A DNA stretch of 64,000 nt, from positions 8,030,539 through 8,094,538 of the forward strand of contig NC_087070.1 in assembly GCF_963678635.1 (NCBI RefSeq). Reading direction: 5' to 3'. Made by a program: the position numbers and the translations under genes. The stretch is from Symsagittifera roscoffensis. Its lineage: Eukaryota > Xenacoelomorpha > Acoela > Convolutidae. Position 1 is the stretch's first letter. Each line of letters begins with the position of its first letter. Below the pieces are notes generated by a model, which worked only from the letters and a program-made list of their open reading frames with translations, did no database searches and was not told the origin of the DNA. This document shows, piece after piece, positions 1 through 11,289 of the stretch.

Positions 1-960
1 TATTGGAAATCAAAATTACGAATCTAGTAGACCTTTCTATGGAATTTCCACAGGACCAGCAGCATTCTCAGCATTCACTTTTTGCAGTAAAACTTTTCGA
101 CCACTCATCCTCAGTAAAATAAGTTATAACATATCTAGACGATGTTTTCATGCAATCACAAACAAAAAAACGAAATGTATATTTTATTAGATAAACAACA
201 CCAAAAACTGAAAAGATGAAAGCAGCTCCAGACAAGTCACATTTTTCCTCACTGGTTTAAAATTCCTTGGACATATTTTTGAAGAAAATACAATAACTCC
301 ATTAAAATCCCGCATAGACGCAATGTTAAAACTTCAAACTCCTTCAAATAAAGAAAATATAAGAATTCCTTGGAGTGCTAAAACTTTTAAGTAAATAGGT
401 GTAAAAATGCAATTATATTTAAGACAATTTTAGAAGATTCTCAGACAATAAAATAACTTTGAATGGACAACACAACATCAGAAACGATTCGAAGAAAAAA
501 CAATTGCATCTCACTGAACAAATATCAAGTACCATCCCCGATCGAGACCAACCATTTTATGCTATGTGCGATGCCTCAATTTTTAGCATCGGCGCAGCAT
601 TATTACAACCACACAGTGGTACAAAAAAAATGAATTTTGTTTGAGCAATCTCAAGACTAATTACACAAGCTGAACTGAGACTATCTACACTTATGAGAGA
701 ACGCACAGCTATCATATATACTCTCACAGAGTATGAATTTTTAATACTTGGATCAAAACATCCTGCAGTTATATTTACAGACCATAAATCTATAATTTTT
801 CTATTAACACAAAAATAAAATCCATACCACAGAGTTTATAGATTTCAATTATTTTTAATAAAATATCAAACCTACATATAGTTTGGACTGCAAGAAAAAA
901 TTTGCATTGCCAGACACACTCAGTAGAAACACATCACCTGAATTATTAACAAGAAAAGCA
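1..960 (+). pseudogene. RT C-terminus and RNase H remnant (copy 1)
   Basis: Broken polymerase. The first 120 bases encode the RT stretch containing GISTGPAAFS, followed after a frameshift by a Y-LDDVFMQ-like active-site box (about 130-155). The RNase H part at 520-930 keeps the hallmark MCDAS segment and the TDHK box (about 778-792), with in-frame stops between them. The same order, with far fewer breaks, is seen on the minus strand at 57560-58920. It would have been the polymerase of the retroelement; it cannot be expressed as it stands. Confidence 0.8.
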
Positions 961-1159
961 ACAGTAGAAATACCACAAATTATTAAACTTTTTCTTGCAA
1001 AAGACAAAACATCATCACGATAAGAACGCAGATATGCAGTAAAAACTGACGTTGATCATGCACAAGTAAATAATTTACATTATATTTAAATTGCCAAAAT
1101 AATCACTACGAAGTTGACTTTTTAGTAAACTCTACTTTTGAACCGATACGATATTCATC

Positions 1160-1760
1160 ATGGATCAAAACAATACACAACTTAGACAAAAAGTATATGG
1201 GACAGACCTTTTCCGTTTAATAGAAAAAGAAAATCTAACTGATAATATAAAATTATCAGGACCTCCAGATTTTGATCAAAAGTACTCAATAAATCAAGTT
1301 TTCAATCTACATGACTCCCTAGATAACATACCTCTTTCAAAAACAGAAATCGGAACTATCTTTTTGCCAACCGCAGAAAACTTTCCACTTGAACTACTAC
1401 AAAAATCCAAAACCTTGACCCAGTCATTGGACAACTAAAGTCTTGGCATAAATATAAAACAAAACTCATAAAAGCAAACATCACAATTCTAGAAAACAAA
1501 ACACTTCTTAGATATTTTAGAAAATTTAATAATAAATCTATAATAGAGAATAAAAATATTTTAGAAAACTAAAAACCTGAATTAAAAGTACCCTGTTTAC
1601 CACTGAGTGTGATACTCCTAGCATTTCAAATTTCACATTCCTTAAACTCAAAAGGACATGCATGATTAGAAAAAAAAAAAAACTCAACTTTTATCCAAAT
1701 TGTTTACTTTCCGAATGCACCGATTTGAATCAAATTATTATGCAGCGATTGCATTATATG
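1160..1760 (+). pseudogene. Integrase N-terminal region remnant (copy 1)
   Basis: An open stretch of 92 codons from 1160 is followed by in-frame stops to about 1760. It matches, residue for residue in many places, the minus-strand reading of copy 2 at 56715-57254 (shared words such as LIEKENL, and FNLHDSLD versus FDLHDPLD). In copy 2 this block precedes a His/His-Cys/Cys zinc-binding remnant, so it is the linker and N-terminal part of the integrase. Decayed. Confidence 0.7.
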
Positions 1761-1799
1761 CCAGTTGAATAAAACCATATCCACATCAGATGCAAATAG

Positions 1800-2625
1800 C
1801 AGAAAAACAAGATTTTAAAGGACAAAGTTTATATTTTAACCACAGAATATCATTTGATGGAAAAGGACGAATATCATCCTATTCAGATGGAAACTCATTT
1901 ATCATGGCTATAGTTGATGCATTTACACATTAAGTAGCACTCAACCCAGTACCTCATTGCCTCATTGTAATGCCTATTATGCAGATACAACACTTTATGA
2001 ACACAAAACTTGGATTACCAAAATCCTTGTCACCGATAATGGCACTGAATTCATAAATAACGAAATCATAACACTATGCCATCTATACAACACTAAACAC
2101 AAACCACGAACGTCTCATACCCCATGGACTGAATTTTTAGTCGAAGGAATGAGCCGTTCACTACAAGAATACCTCAACTACAAGAATACCTCAGATGTAT
2201 CATAAACGGAAATGATACAAAATACACTGAATGGTCAACAGATGTAAAATTATTCCCCTTAGTTTATAATTCACAGACAACAACAACCTTAGGACTATCA
2301 CCTTTTGAAATGGTTTTTAATCAAAAACCAAGAAAACCAATAATGTTCATAGCAAATTCCTCAAAAAACACAAAGGTTATTGCAAACATGCAAATGAATC
2401 AATTTGTTTTATTCTATCATTGCATACACACAATGAAGATCAATTTCATCACCCACAAATTTTAAAAATAGCTTCCGGCACACATATTAAATAGTTTTAG
2501 CAAAAGAAATAAAAGAAAAATCATCGCGACTAAATAATCAACCACAAAAAGATTACAAAACGTTCATTCCACAATCTAAAAGACTGAAGAAAGTTGAATT
2601 TCAAAATCCCGTTCTTATTAATTAA
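1800..2625 (+). pseudogene. Integrase catalytic core and C-terminal remnant (copy 1)
   Basis: The core retains the second catalytic Asp in the context TDNGTEF (about 2034) and the Glu-containing box at about 2145 (VEGMSRSLQEYL). It also keeps the C-terminal part with ITTLG/SPFEMVF-like text around 2290-2320. There is a small in-place duplication of an EYLNYKN-type segment near 2168-2190 that copy 2 lacks. After 2400 the C-terminal domain is heavily deleted; only its tail (about 2540-2620) aligns with the end of the copy 2 integrase at 55311-55370. Confidence 0.8.
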
Positions 2626-2629
2626 TCAA

Positions 2630-3455
2630 TTAAAACTTTCAAAATGTACTAAATCTTTTTTGTATTTTCTCATTTTCAAGCTGACACTCTTGAACAACTA
2701 GTTCAACTTTAGCCAATGAGAAACTATCTAAACATCACCCCATTCTGACACCACTTCTTTAGCCGACACTTTGCAGACTTCATACACATATGAAACTATA
2801 ACTTGAAGACCTTCAGGTCAAAAGTAAGCAACAAGCTCCTATTTGACTTTGACAACCGAAATAAATAAAGTCCAAATATCACAACCTTCCTCTATCAACT
2901 AGTATAAAGATCAACAATATTGTCTCAACTTACACTCAAAATTTTCCTGAGGAAAAACTTTAAATTAGCCTAAAGTAAAAATAGGACATGATCATTCAGC
3001 CTGAAGTACGAATAACTCCTGAGTACTCCCGATCATCCCATAAGTAAAAACAACACTAGAAAGCTCATTCTTAGACCCTCAGACTTTTCCCCACCAAAAA
3101 ATGTCTATACCCAACCCACTTGTCAAAAATCAATAAACAATCCGAACAAACTCAAATTCGGCAAGAAAGAATCATTTCTCAAAAGCTTCTTTCACAATCC
3201 ATCAAAATAATAATTTCAAAGTTTTTCTTCACTCCTATCAATCTTTTTTCAAATCAGTTGATTTTTGATTATAGACACCGTCGAAATATTTCTCTTTCTC
3301 TTCATAATTTTTTGCAGTTTTTCGTTATTTTTGATTCACTACAAAAAGCCTACCTCAATTTTGCAAAAACCCTCGACCACCTCCTCAGGTACGGTATTTC
3401 AACAACTACCGAAATGTAAAGACATCTATTCAACAAAAAAGACATTTTTCTTCTT
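2630..3455 (+). other. Non-coding spacer between pol and the Pro-rich ORF (copy 1)
   Basis: No convincing coding potential. It aligns in patches with copy 2 at 54490-55300, for example the shared word AAAGATCAACAATAT at about 2890 and its counterpart near 55010. Conservation of a roughly 0.8-1.2 kb non-coding segment in both copies at the same place suggests it belongs to the element. It could hold signals for a subgenomic env message, but I see no decisive one. Confidence 0.55.
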
Positions 3456-3459
3456 TCAG

Positions 3460-4120
3460 TGATTTTTTTCAAATATTTAGTCTCCCTAATTATGACAGTG
3501 AGCAAATGTATCAAAAAGGCAATAAAAACTTTTGCACTAATAATAAATTTCATAGAAGAATTTTATAATCAAAATAAATTTTCTTAATAAGTAAAACTTG
3601 AAGAACTTTTCAAAATTGCTAATCAACAACCAACACAACATCCCCACCGACTACGACATTCCAGGAATCTTCAACAACAACAATCATCAACACGTATTTC
3701 AATTCCATAAAAGCAATATCTCTTTGAGGAAAAACGCATTATTATCAGAACCTTTAGAACACGTTATTCGCCACGCACCTCTAAGCGAACCACAATGAGA
3801 ACCAAAGTACAATATATACCATTCTCTCCAGCAAGACCTTATGAGAACAAAACACCCTAGTCAAAATCAATACCAAATAGATAAAAAAATCATACATCCA
3901 AGACGTAATAGAAATTTTACAACTCCCAGAGTTCATTTTAATATATCGTCATCACCAATCCCAAATCCTTTAGATTTTTCCAGTAGTACAATTCAAAGTA
4001 CCCCTCTACCATTACAATCTGGAACAACAAAATACACCAAACATACCATCGGATTACTTAGGATCAACCCCCACTTCCGAACAAATTCGTGAAAATCCTT
4101 TTAACCTCCCAATCTTTGCA
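3460..4120 (+). pseudogene. Pro/Ser/Thr-rich ORF with N-terminal hydrophobic segment (copy 1)
   Basis: Remnant of the ORF located between integrase and env. A hydrophobic stretch and a basic KCIKKAIKTFA segment at about 3465-3545 are followed by Pro/Ser/Asn-rich text (3598-4120). The same design occurs in copy 2 on the minus strand at 53617-54480. Stops interrupt it. The right end joins abruptly to sequence matching a point about 2 kb further along in copy 2, so the end of this ORF and the env ectodomain were lost together. Confidence 0.6.
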
Positions 4121-5662
4121 GGATAATTTTTTATCAGGTAATAGATCAAATTTCATTGACTACGAAGAAAATATATTATGGTATTACACATTTACGAAAA
4201 AAAGTATCATCATTATATGTATTTGGATTTAAAAGATGTTATAAAAGAATCCCTATATTCTACAAAACTAAAATACATTTTGTTGACACACTTTCAAGAC
4301 GAACCTATTTTTGGGATACAACCGTCCCATTTGCATCTAAAAAAAGCCACAATGTTGTACAGCTAAATCCAAATTAAGATAAATACTATCTTCTCCCACC
4401 ATATCCTACTTTTATGCAACCATTTAAAAAACTTTCACCAAAGTATCAGAGCTTTTGCCAGAAACGCAAACGTAGATTTACAATCAAAAGGTATAAACTC
4501 TAAATCAGATATACAACATCCCATCCGTACACAACAATTTCAAGAATTTCTTACAAAAATGGATACAATACAAAGCTACCCATTAAACAGAGTTTAGCAA
4601 AACTTGCAGAAACCACAAGATAATCAGACATCTATACACAAGACAACAGTGGATATGTCGAAGATATAAAAGATTACATTTACTCAAACGGGGAAAAATA
4701 CCGTCCTCAAGTTCTTTCATCTATTAACATCTTTAGTTCTGTAAATTCATAAAACGAACTTCTCTTCTTTCTACGCTGGATATTACATCTTAGAAAGGTT
4801 GACTAGATTAAACGCAATGTTTAATTTTTTTGGGTTCCTCTTCTCTTTATTGAAAGGAATCTATAACACATACGCAACACACGCACAAGTAAAGAAACCA
4901 GCAAGTGTAGCACGCATTATATTCGCAGGATTTTTTGGAATATTTTCAAGCTCAATTAACAAAACTCTACTGGACGCTCAAATAAATGAAAAAATATCAA
5001 CCCCACCAAATGCATATGATAATTCACAAGACAACAAAATTACAACACCCACTGCACAACAATTACACAATTTACGTAATAACCAACCGTTATTTTTACT
5101 ACCACGAAACTATAGGAGTACAGCCATAACCGAGCAAATCTCTACAATTCATAGATACCCACAAAGTCCAGTTACTCACACAATAGCCCAACAACCAAAT
5201 TTGGAAGAAATGTATAAACAAATCATAGAACAGCCACATACCACTAATTTCCGTTCTCAGAATAACCATTTTTTAGCCCACGATGAGCCGCCAGATTGGA
5301 TTCCTCAGCCGTCCCCTTTCTTACACATCCAATCTTCAACGTCACTCTCCTAACATATCAATCTCTGATCTCACTCCTTCTCCTCTCCCGTACCATCATT
5401 CACTAAAAATTCACCACGCATGGAATCTGATGACACTTCCGCACGCACAGTTTTTCACACCATCTCACAATTTAACAATTCTGATATTGAATTTCCAGAT
5501 CAATTCCGAAATTCCGAGCCCAGCCCGTCCACTTTTTTGCAACCCACCTTCCGCCCGCTCCATACCCCAACTCCCGATGAATTTTCCCCAGCCCCTTCTC
5601 CTTACACTGATGCAACCCCAATTCTCTCCACAATGACCAGCGACCTACCCGACCCCCCCTAG
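4121..5662 (+). pseudogene. Env C-terminal part: pre-membrane stem, membrane anchor, Pro-rich tail (copy 1)
   Basis: The text from about 4150 (shared words CYKRIPIFYK, DTLSRRTYFWDTT) matches the membrane-proximal part of the copy 2 env. A long hydrophobic anchor follows at about 4814-4945 in an open frame of 184 codons (4799-5353). After that comes a Ser/Thr/Pro-rich tail continuing in another frame (5420-5662). The ectodomain upstream is absent. Membrane-protein role is inferred from hydrophobicity and from the copy 2 context; this copy is not functional. Confidence 0.65.
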
Positions 5663-5664
5663 CC

Positions 5665-6935
5665 CCGTTAATGAAGAACTCGAAAACGAACTTGATAATT
5701 TTACAACCTTACAAAAACAGCTTCAAAACCCTAACACACTAACAATTCATCAGTTATCGCAAACCATTACATCCTCCGAATCCTCCAACCCAGCATCCAC
5801 AACTGAAGAAACACAAGCCCACCGAGTATTTAAACGAAAACATCCCAATACCCCAATGCTTCCCAACCCCCGACCATCTCGAAATTTTTTCCTTCAAAAG
5901 TATTCCTACAAATGTGCTTAACATTCTTTCCACAATAGACTCATTACCAAACTACTAACAACGATCAGCGAACTTACCTTGACGAACATGCCTTGTTTCC
6001 CACAATTTCATGGACTTCTTATTACCATTTCACTAACCCATTATTACTTTCATTATATAATAAGCAAGAAGAAATTGAATTAGGAAATCGACTTCATCAC
6101 CTAACCACAGCACTTCATGAAAAACAACTCACAACCATCGAACTAACCCAAACACTAAATAGGCTTGTTGCACCAAAAAGCAAACCCATTTTCAATTAAC
6201 CACTATGATAACGCTATTGCCCGTTATATGGAAGATACAATTTTAGAAGACGATAAAAACGCTAATCCCCAACTAACTGAAAATTTTTTCATAAAATCAT
6301 AAATTTTTCACAAAATATTGAGAAATGATTAAAATAAATTTAAGCATTTTTCATCAACTTTCAATTTCCTATCACCAAAAGAACGTGACTCACACTGCTC
6401 ACATCAATTAATGTTACGCACAAAACAAACTCACAAATACACTTATTATAAATTTATCCAACATCACTACACAACTAATACACCATCACGAAACGCACAA
6501 CATTGATTCAAATTATTAATTCTGAATATACTTCACCCTTCTTTCTAAATTTCACATACTGTACAAAATACACTAATTTTCAAAGCATTTTCCAAAATTA
6601 CGAGCCCATAAGACAAATGTATATATTCTGACTACTAACCGGAACGTTCAACGTTGATGAATCTCGCCCACGAATATATACTGCCCGTCGAATTCCCAAT
6701 CTTAGAATATATTCACAACACTAATTATAACATCAACTTTATTGCCTAATTCAAAACACACCGCATGAATTTTCACCTAATAGTAAAAAGCACAAGATTA
6801 TCAAAGCACTCGAACTTCTATGGCCTCTCCTACAAACTAAATACGTCATCCGCTTGCTTGCTAAACTCCTAACATCATCGAACACAATTCGCAAGGTTTT
6901 CCCAAATGAATTTTTTTGCCAACGATGACCCTAAG
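5665..6935 (+). pseudogene. 3' ORF region of unknown function (copy 1)
   Basis: Broken counterpart of the copy 2 minus-strand region 48750-50215. Shared words are NTLTIHQLS (about 5730), YYHFTNPL (about 6020), NPQLTE (about 6268) and MLRTKQTH (about 6411). Their order and spacing match copy 2. The family of this protein is not recognised. It lies 3' of env and before the LTR-like end, where accessory genes sit in some retroviruses; that analogy is positional only. Confidence 0.55.
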
Positions 6936-7269
6936 TAAGTATAATTAAGTAATTTTAACTAATAAATTCCAAACACGACTTACTGTTCTTTTTAAATGTT
7001 TTACTTTTTTTTATGATTTCATCATGCATTCATCTAAAACAAACAAAAATAAATAAAAAATTGAAAACTTTTTTCTAGAATTTTTATATTTATTTTAGCA
7101 ATTGCAGTATTTAATTAAAAGCAGTGAAATTTACCTCTAAATAGCCGCAAATTCATAAGTTTAATTCTCTAAAGCAGTGAAATTTGCCTCCATAAAGCAG
7201 TAAAATTAATATTTCATTGTAGTAGATTCTTAGAAAAATTGCAAATAAATTTAAAGAGTACTGACTTTT

Positions 7270-8377
7270 TACAAGACGCTTCTTTTATAAATTAGAAATC
7301 ATTCACTCGCACATAAATCACACACTTTTTCCATAATTGCACAGCTTTTACATAATTCCCACGAAGAATAATTTAATTAAGGAATTTTAAGTTTCAACTT
7401 TCACTGATAACAACTCTAACTAGTTTTCACACGTTTTAAACTGTCCCTCAACCCGGTTGGAAGGAATTATACAGCAAACTGAAATATTCAACGCAGCTTA
7501 CTAACGTCAAAAAACCACACAATAGTAGCATGACTAAGAAAAATTAAAATCCACGGTAACCAAACCAGATTAAAACTGGATAAGTTATTCTTTTGAAAAC
7601 CACTTTCAAGTTTCACCACAACCAAATAAAACACAAAAAAGTCAAAAGACAAACTCAAACCAAAAATTCTGTTTTTGAGAAAAGGACACAACCAAAAAAA
7701 GAGAGAAACAAGCAATAAAAATGAAACAAAAGGTTGAACAATTGAAGAGACTCTGCACAAAGAGACCATAAAAATATACCTCACTGCTGGCCTCACCAAC
7801 CACAGGGACGTCCTGAGCATGCTCTATAGCCGGCCTAACCCCCCGCGCTACAACCACTCTTTGTGACCCACACTTTATTATTGCCAAGAGTTGCTCTAGT
7901 GTGAGCGACTCTTAAAAAATACCCAAACTAAAGTAAAACGCTTTTGCGATAATAATAATTATTAAATCAGTACTAAAGCTTAATTAGCAAAAATTAATTG
8001 TATATGAAAACCTTAAATGCAGTATGTAAAGATTTCTTAGACTCCAAGGAACGAGCAGCAAAGGAAATGACAACCCAACCACATTCCAACTTTCGAATAG
8101 CAAATTTATTCGATTTGATGCCTAAAATCACAACCCTCAAAAGATTTAAAGTATGAACTCAACATCGCAGCAAAGGAAAACCCTTGAACAAGACCAATGG
8201 CCATCTCGATGTCGACTACACGTACCGATCCTAGTCACTTGGCACTTTACCCTGCAAGTAGTCTTGCTCTAAACTTAACTAAACCGACACATCATTGCAT
8301 CGATCAGAAGTCTTGACACAATCATTCAAGACTACCACGATCAACGAGACCCATCTTGAAACACGAACAAAACAATC
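7270..8377 (+). repeat. LTR-like 3' terminal region of copy 1 (boundaries unresolved)
   Basis: Aligns with the reverse complement of 47380-48420. Matching blocks are the TTCACTCGCACA word (7301), CCCACGAAGAATAATTTA (7358), CCCGGTTGGAAGGAATTATA (7452), the highly conserved block at 7795-7882, and the AGATTTAAAGTATGA/CATCTCGATGT blocks at 8140-8215. Position after the last ORF and recurrence in both copies indicate the 3' LTR. With no 5' LTR visible, neither edge can be called. It is cut by the N gap. Confidence 0.6.
7795..7882 (+). promoter_or_regulatory. Conserved ~85-bp block in LTR-like region (copy 1)
   Basis: Reads almost the same as 47815-47905 (opposite strand), including the 10-bp palindrome GAGCATGCTC, the preceding GCCGGCTATA and the CACAAAG word. 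Flanking LTR sequence is much more diverged, so this block stands out as constrained. A core promoter or transcription-factor site is a reasonable inference; no specific factor is recognised. Confidence 0.5.
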
Positions 8378-8577
8378 NNNNNNNNNNNNNNNNNNNNNNN
8401 NNNNNNNNNNNNNNNNNNNNNNNNNNNNNNNNNNNNNNNNNNNNNNNNNNNNNNNNNNNNNNNNNNNNNNNNNNNNNNNNNNNNNNNNNNNNNNNNNNNN
8501 NNNNNNNNNNNNNNNNNNNNNNNNNNNNNNNNNNNNNNNNNNNNNNNNNNNNNNNNNNNNNNNNNNNNNNNNNNNNN
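8378..8577. other. Assembly gap (200 N)
   Basis: Exactly 200 N, a conventional unknown-length spacer. Sequence on its two sides need not be adjacent in the genome. It interrupts the LTR-like end of copy 1. Confidence 0.99.
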
Positions 8578-9640
8578 TTCGGTTTTTCGACCTCTAGGTT
8601 TTTCTTGATTGCGAGAGTTTGTCTCGCCTTCTATTCTTCCTTCAAGTAAATGTGTTAGTGGTCTGGCTGGCGTCCTGGGTCTATTTCGAATTAATACTTA
8701 AACACCTGTTCTCTTTAAGTGGGGGGCTTCGACCAATTTTCGTCATTTGAAACCCACAACGCACTCGAGCCACTTTACTGGTTGTTCTACTCTGTGTCTG
8801 TGTCAGATTGGCAGTTTACTGGAATATTCTTTCGACCCAGACCTGTTGAGTGGCGCTATTATATTTTACTATTACATTTCCAATGGTATCGCCTTAAGTA
8901 TGCTGTAACTGCATTTACACAAGTGCTACAAACTTCACCAAACAGACACGATCTTCAAGACCAAACATAAATAATTAACCACATCTGATAACTTAGGAAG
9001 GCTAGGCTATTTACAATTATAATAAAAAAGCAAACATGTATTTATATTTAAATATATACATACATATAAGTAATACATATAAATAAATAATACATATAAA
9101 TTACAATAAAAACAAATTAATACATATAAATAAATTTTCGATTTTTTTTAAATATTCGTCATTTTTTTTTCCAAAAAAAATACTTTAATTAGCTTCAAGC
9201 CCAGTTGAAACAATCGAGGCCTTACATTTATACGAGCAATGTATCCTTCAGTAGGTCTTCAAATTTAGGCCGGGAGATGATGAAAATGTTTGTCCTACAA
9301 AATTTCAAAATTGACCATAGTTTCGAATTTTTTTTTGAAAATGCCCCCTCGAGAAAATCCAGTTTCCACCCCTGCTAACTTTGATAATTTGTGTTTAGTG
9401 GTCGGCCGAAAACAATGAATTCGGCGCAGCTTTGTGGAAATCTCTAAGAGACCCTGGCTGCACGTTGAATGGAGGAGAGGCGAGCTGTTTCATCGAAGTG
9501 GGGGGCTTCGACCAAGCTGATAAATATGAGTTCATTCTTCTAGTGTATATCCAAGGAGCTTACTTTCCACAGCCTTACCGATACACTTTCGTATCGGCAG
9601 CAGCGGACTGTAAGACATTATGCTTTTCACCCGCCTTTTG
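8578..9640. other. Unassigned sequence with a duplicated 18-bp word and AT repeat
   Basis: The word GTGGGGGGCTTCGACCAA occurs at 8719 and again at 9499. Open frames of 69-83 codons follow each copy but share nothing beyond the word and show no family. Near 9290-9383 there is a degenerate right half of the hAT-like MITE family, ending CCACCCCTG. No gene is supported. Confidence 0.4.
9050..9136. repeat. AT-rich microsatellite-like tract (ATACATATAAATAA type)
   Basis: Several imperfect tandem units of ATACATATAAATAA and related forms are directly visible. Confidence 0.8.
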
Positions 9641-10202
9641 ATGACTATGGGGGGCTATTTTCATGGCCGAAGGATCGAATGGCCAATACAAAAGTTTTCA
9701 CTTGATCGATTTTTCGGACGTCAATTCTGATTCGGAGGTCAATTCTGATTCGTCATTTTTTAAGTAGAAATAGTTGATAAATGCAATTTTTGAAAGCGTT
9801 GTTTTTGTTTAGACAAGCCAGCAGAAAGATACAAGTTGGCTACGACTGTAGTGATGGTCTGGTTTATTCTACAACAATTGACAGTCGCTTAGAGACTAAG
9901 ACTAAAGACAACTTGATGACCAGCAAATAGTTGCTTGTGTACTTCTGTCCTTCAGTCACATAACAAAATCATTCTGACTGCAACTTACTAACATCCAAAC
10001 TTTGATTGCGTTTTATGAGAGTTGAATTGTCTAGAGAAAAAAAAAATTATTATAAAGTCTGCCCAAAAATTCAGCCAGAAATCCAAAATTATTTGACTTG
10101 GTGAAACTTAGGACGACATTTCGTCCAGAAACGGGTGTTTTTGAAGATTTGATGTAATATATAGGATTTAATCGTGCTTTACACAAAATGAGTCGGATCC
10201 AT
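9641..10202. other. No gene seen
   Basis: Short frames only, no splice-flanked exon or family motif recognised. Confidence 0.5.
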
Positions 10203-10403
10203 GGATCTACTTTACAATTGCCTCCCCCCTTTTAAGAAAAGGGGCAATTGTAGAGTAGATTAAAGTAACGCATTTTCGACCAATCAGAATGCAGCAAAAT
10301 TATAATTCTCAATAGAAAGCTCAGTGCTAATTTACTGCTTTTATTAATAGGGGTGGCAATTCTTAAGTAGATAACAAAGGAAGGGCGATTGTTAAGTAGA
10401 TCC
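10203..10403. mobile_element. MITE-like element with ~20-bp terminal inverted repeats
   Basis: The left end GGATCTACTTTACAATTGCC is the inverted partner of the right end GGGCGATTGTTAAGTAGATCC (two or three mismatches). Two further internal copies of the word (GGCAATTGTAGAGTAGAT at 10242 and GGCAATTCTTAAGTAGAT at 10355) suggest nested or tandem termini. About 201 bp, no coding capacity. No clear target duplication. Confidence 0.6.
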
Positions 10404-10960
10404 GGATCGATTCTTGATTTAATTTCAAATTTCAATACGTCAAATGCACCATTGTATCTCTGATGATATTTTGCATATAAGTCAAATATTTCACTTTTAT
10501 CGATAAAATCATGCAGACGTGCATGAGGGTAAATAAACCATCTGAAGTATAAGTCAACCGAAAATGCGCGGAGTATATAAGCCAGCCGAAAAGTTACATC
10601 ATATGAATAAAATTTGCATAACTTTTGCAAACTGTTCCACAATTGTTGCATAACTTATGTACAACAATTACGTTTCTTGCGCTGGTTCATACTTCGACTG
10701 GTTTATACATCGACTCATTACGAGGCTAAAGTGTGCATTGGATTCAAAACTAATCGAGGCTTATCGGCGCATATTTTTGGAGCAATTTTGAGCGGTACAG
10801 TGTTTTAGGTAGTTGTTTGTGAAATACAAAATAGCAAAGAAAATCAAAGAAAAATAGCAGTCTTGCAGATTCCGCGACAGCTCTGATTTTGGCCTGTTGC
10901 GGAAGCCGCTCACAATGCACCTAAGCACGGTTTGGCCTCGTAATGCACAACAGTTTTAAA
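10404..10960. other. Unassigned, with part of a repeat shared with 45600-45840
   Basis: The word GTTTGGCCTCGTAATG at about 10928 recurs at 45811, and a preceding GATTCCGC word recurs near 45659. So 10850-10960 belongs to another degenerate dispersed repeat. Nothing else is recognised. Confidence 0.45.
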
Positions 10961-10964
10961 ATCC

Positions 10965-11245
10965 TATTTCGACAAAAAAAGTTGCGCTGCGTGAAACATT
11001 ATGAAAAAACAGACCAAAAAAAATGTTTGGGCACTTTTTGGAAAAGCTTGACCAAACAATCGCTCACTTTCAAATTTAGTATAGATTTGCGCCGAAGGTG
11101 CGTTTAGAAAACGTATAGTGTCAGTGGGCCGAGACTAGATGTCGTAAAATTGTAGCAAAGGGGGAACCCTTTGGTTAGTATGGGAGTCGAATCCCCGAGG
11201 GAGAGGCGTCATCTCCGCGCCCCGCCTTCCCCTAAATCAGCCCCC
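10965..11245 (-). mobile_element. hAT-like MITE family copy, degenerate
   Basis: Shares with the copy at 13195-13608 the blocks GCAAAGGGGGAACCCTTTGGTTAG and GTCGAATCCC (11155-11195). It also shares the inverted GCACTTTTTGGAAAA word (about 11030) with the plus-oriented copies at 22718 and 37293. The right edge reads CCCCTAAATCAGCCCC, the inverted family terminus. Edges are approximate. Confidence 0.5.
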
Positions 11246-11289
11246 GAAAAAAAGAATCTGCTGCCAAATAATTAAACACTTTTTTGCTG

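Larger units (their letters stand above)
1..8377 (+). mobile_element. Env-bearing Ty3/Gypsy-type retroelement, copy 1 (5'-truncated by window, decayed)
   Basis: Collinear with the minus-strand element at about 46400-64000, starting inside RT. In order it holds the RT C-terminus and RNase H, integrase, a non-coding spacer, a Pro-rich ORF, an env C-terminal region, a 3' ORF region and an LTR-like end. Every coding part is broken by stops and frameshifts. The env ectodomain present in copy 2 is missing: the sequence jumps from the Pro-rich ORF to the pre-membrane part of env near 4120. The 3' end runs into the assembly gap, so the end of the LTR is not visible. Family-level assignment rests on the RNase H and integrase motifs. 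Confidence 0.85.

Noticed and set aside
10232-10651. 139-codon minus frame
   Set aside because: Runs through the MITE at 10203-10403; no motif or splice context.
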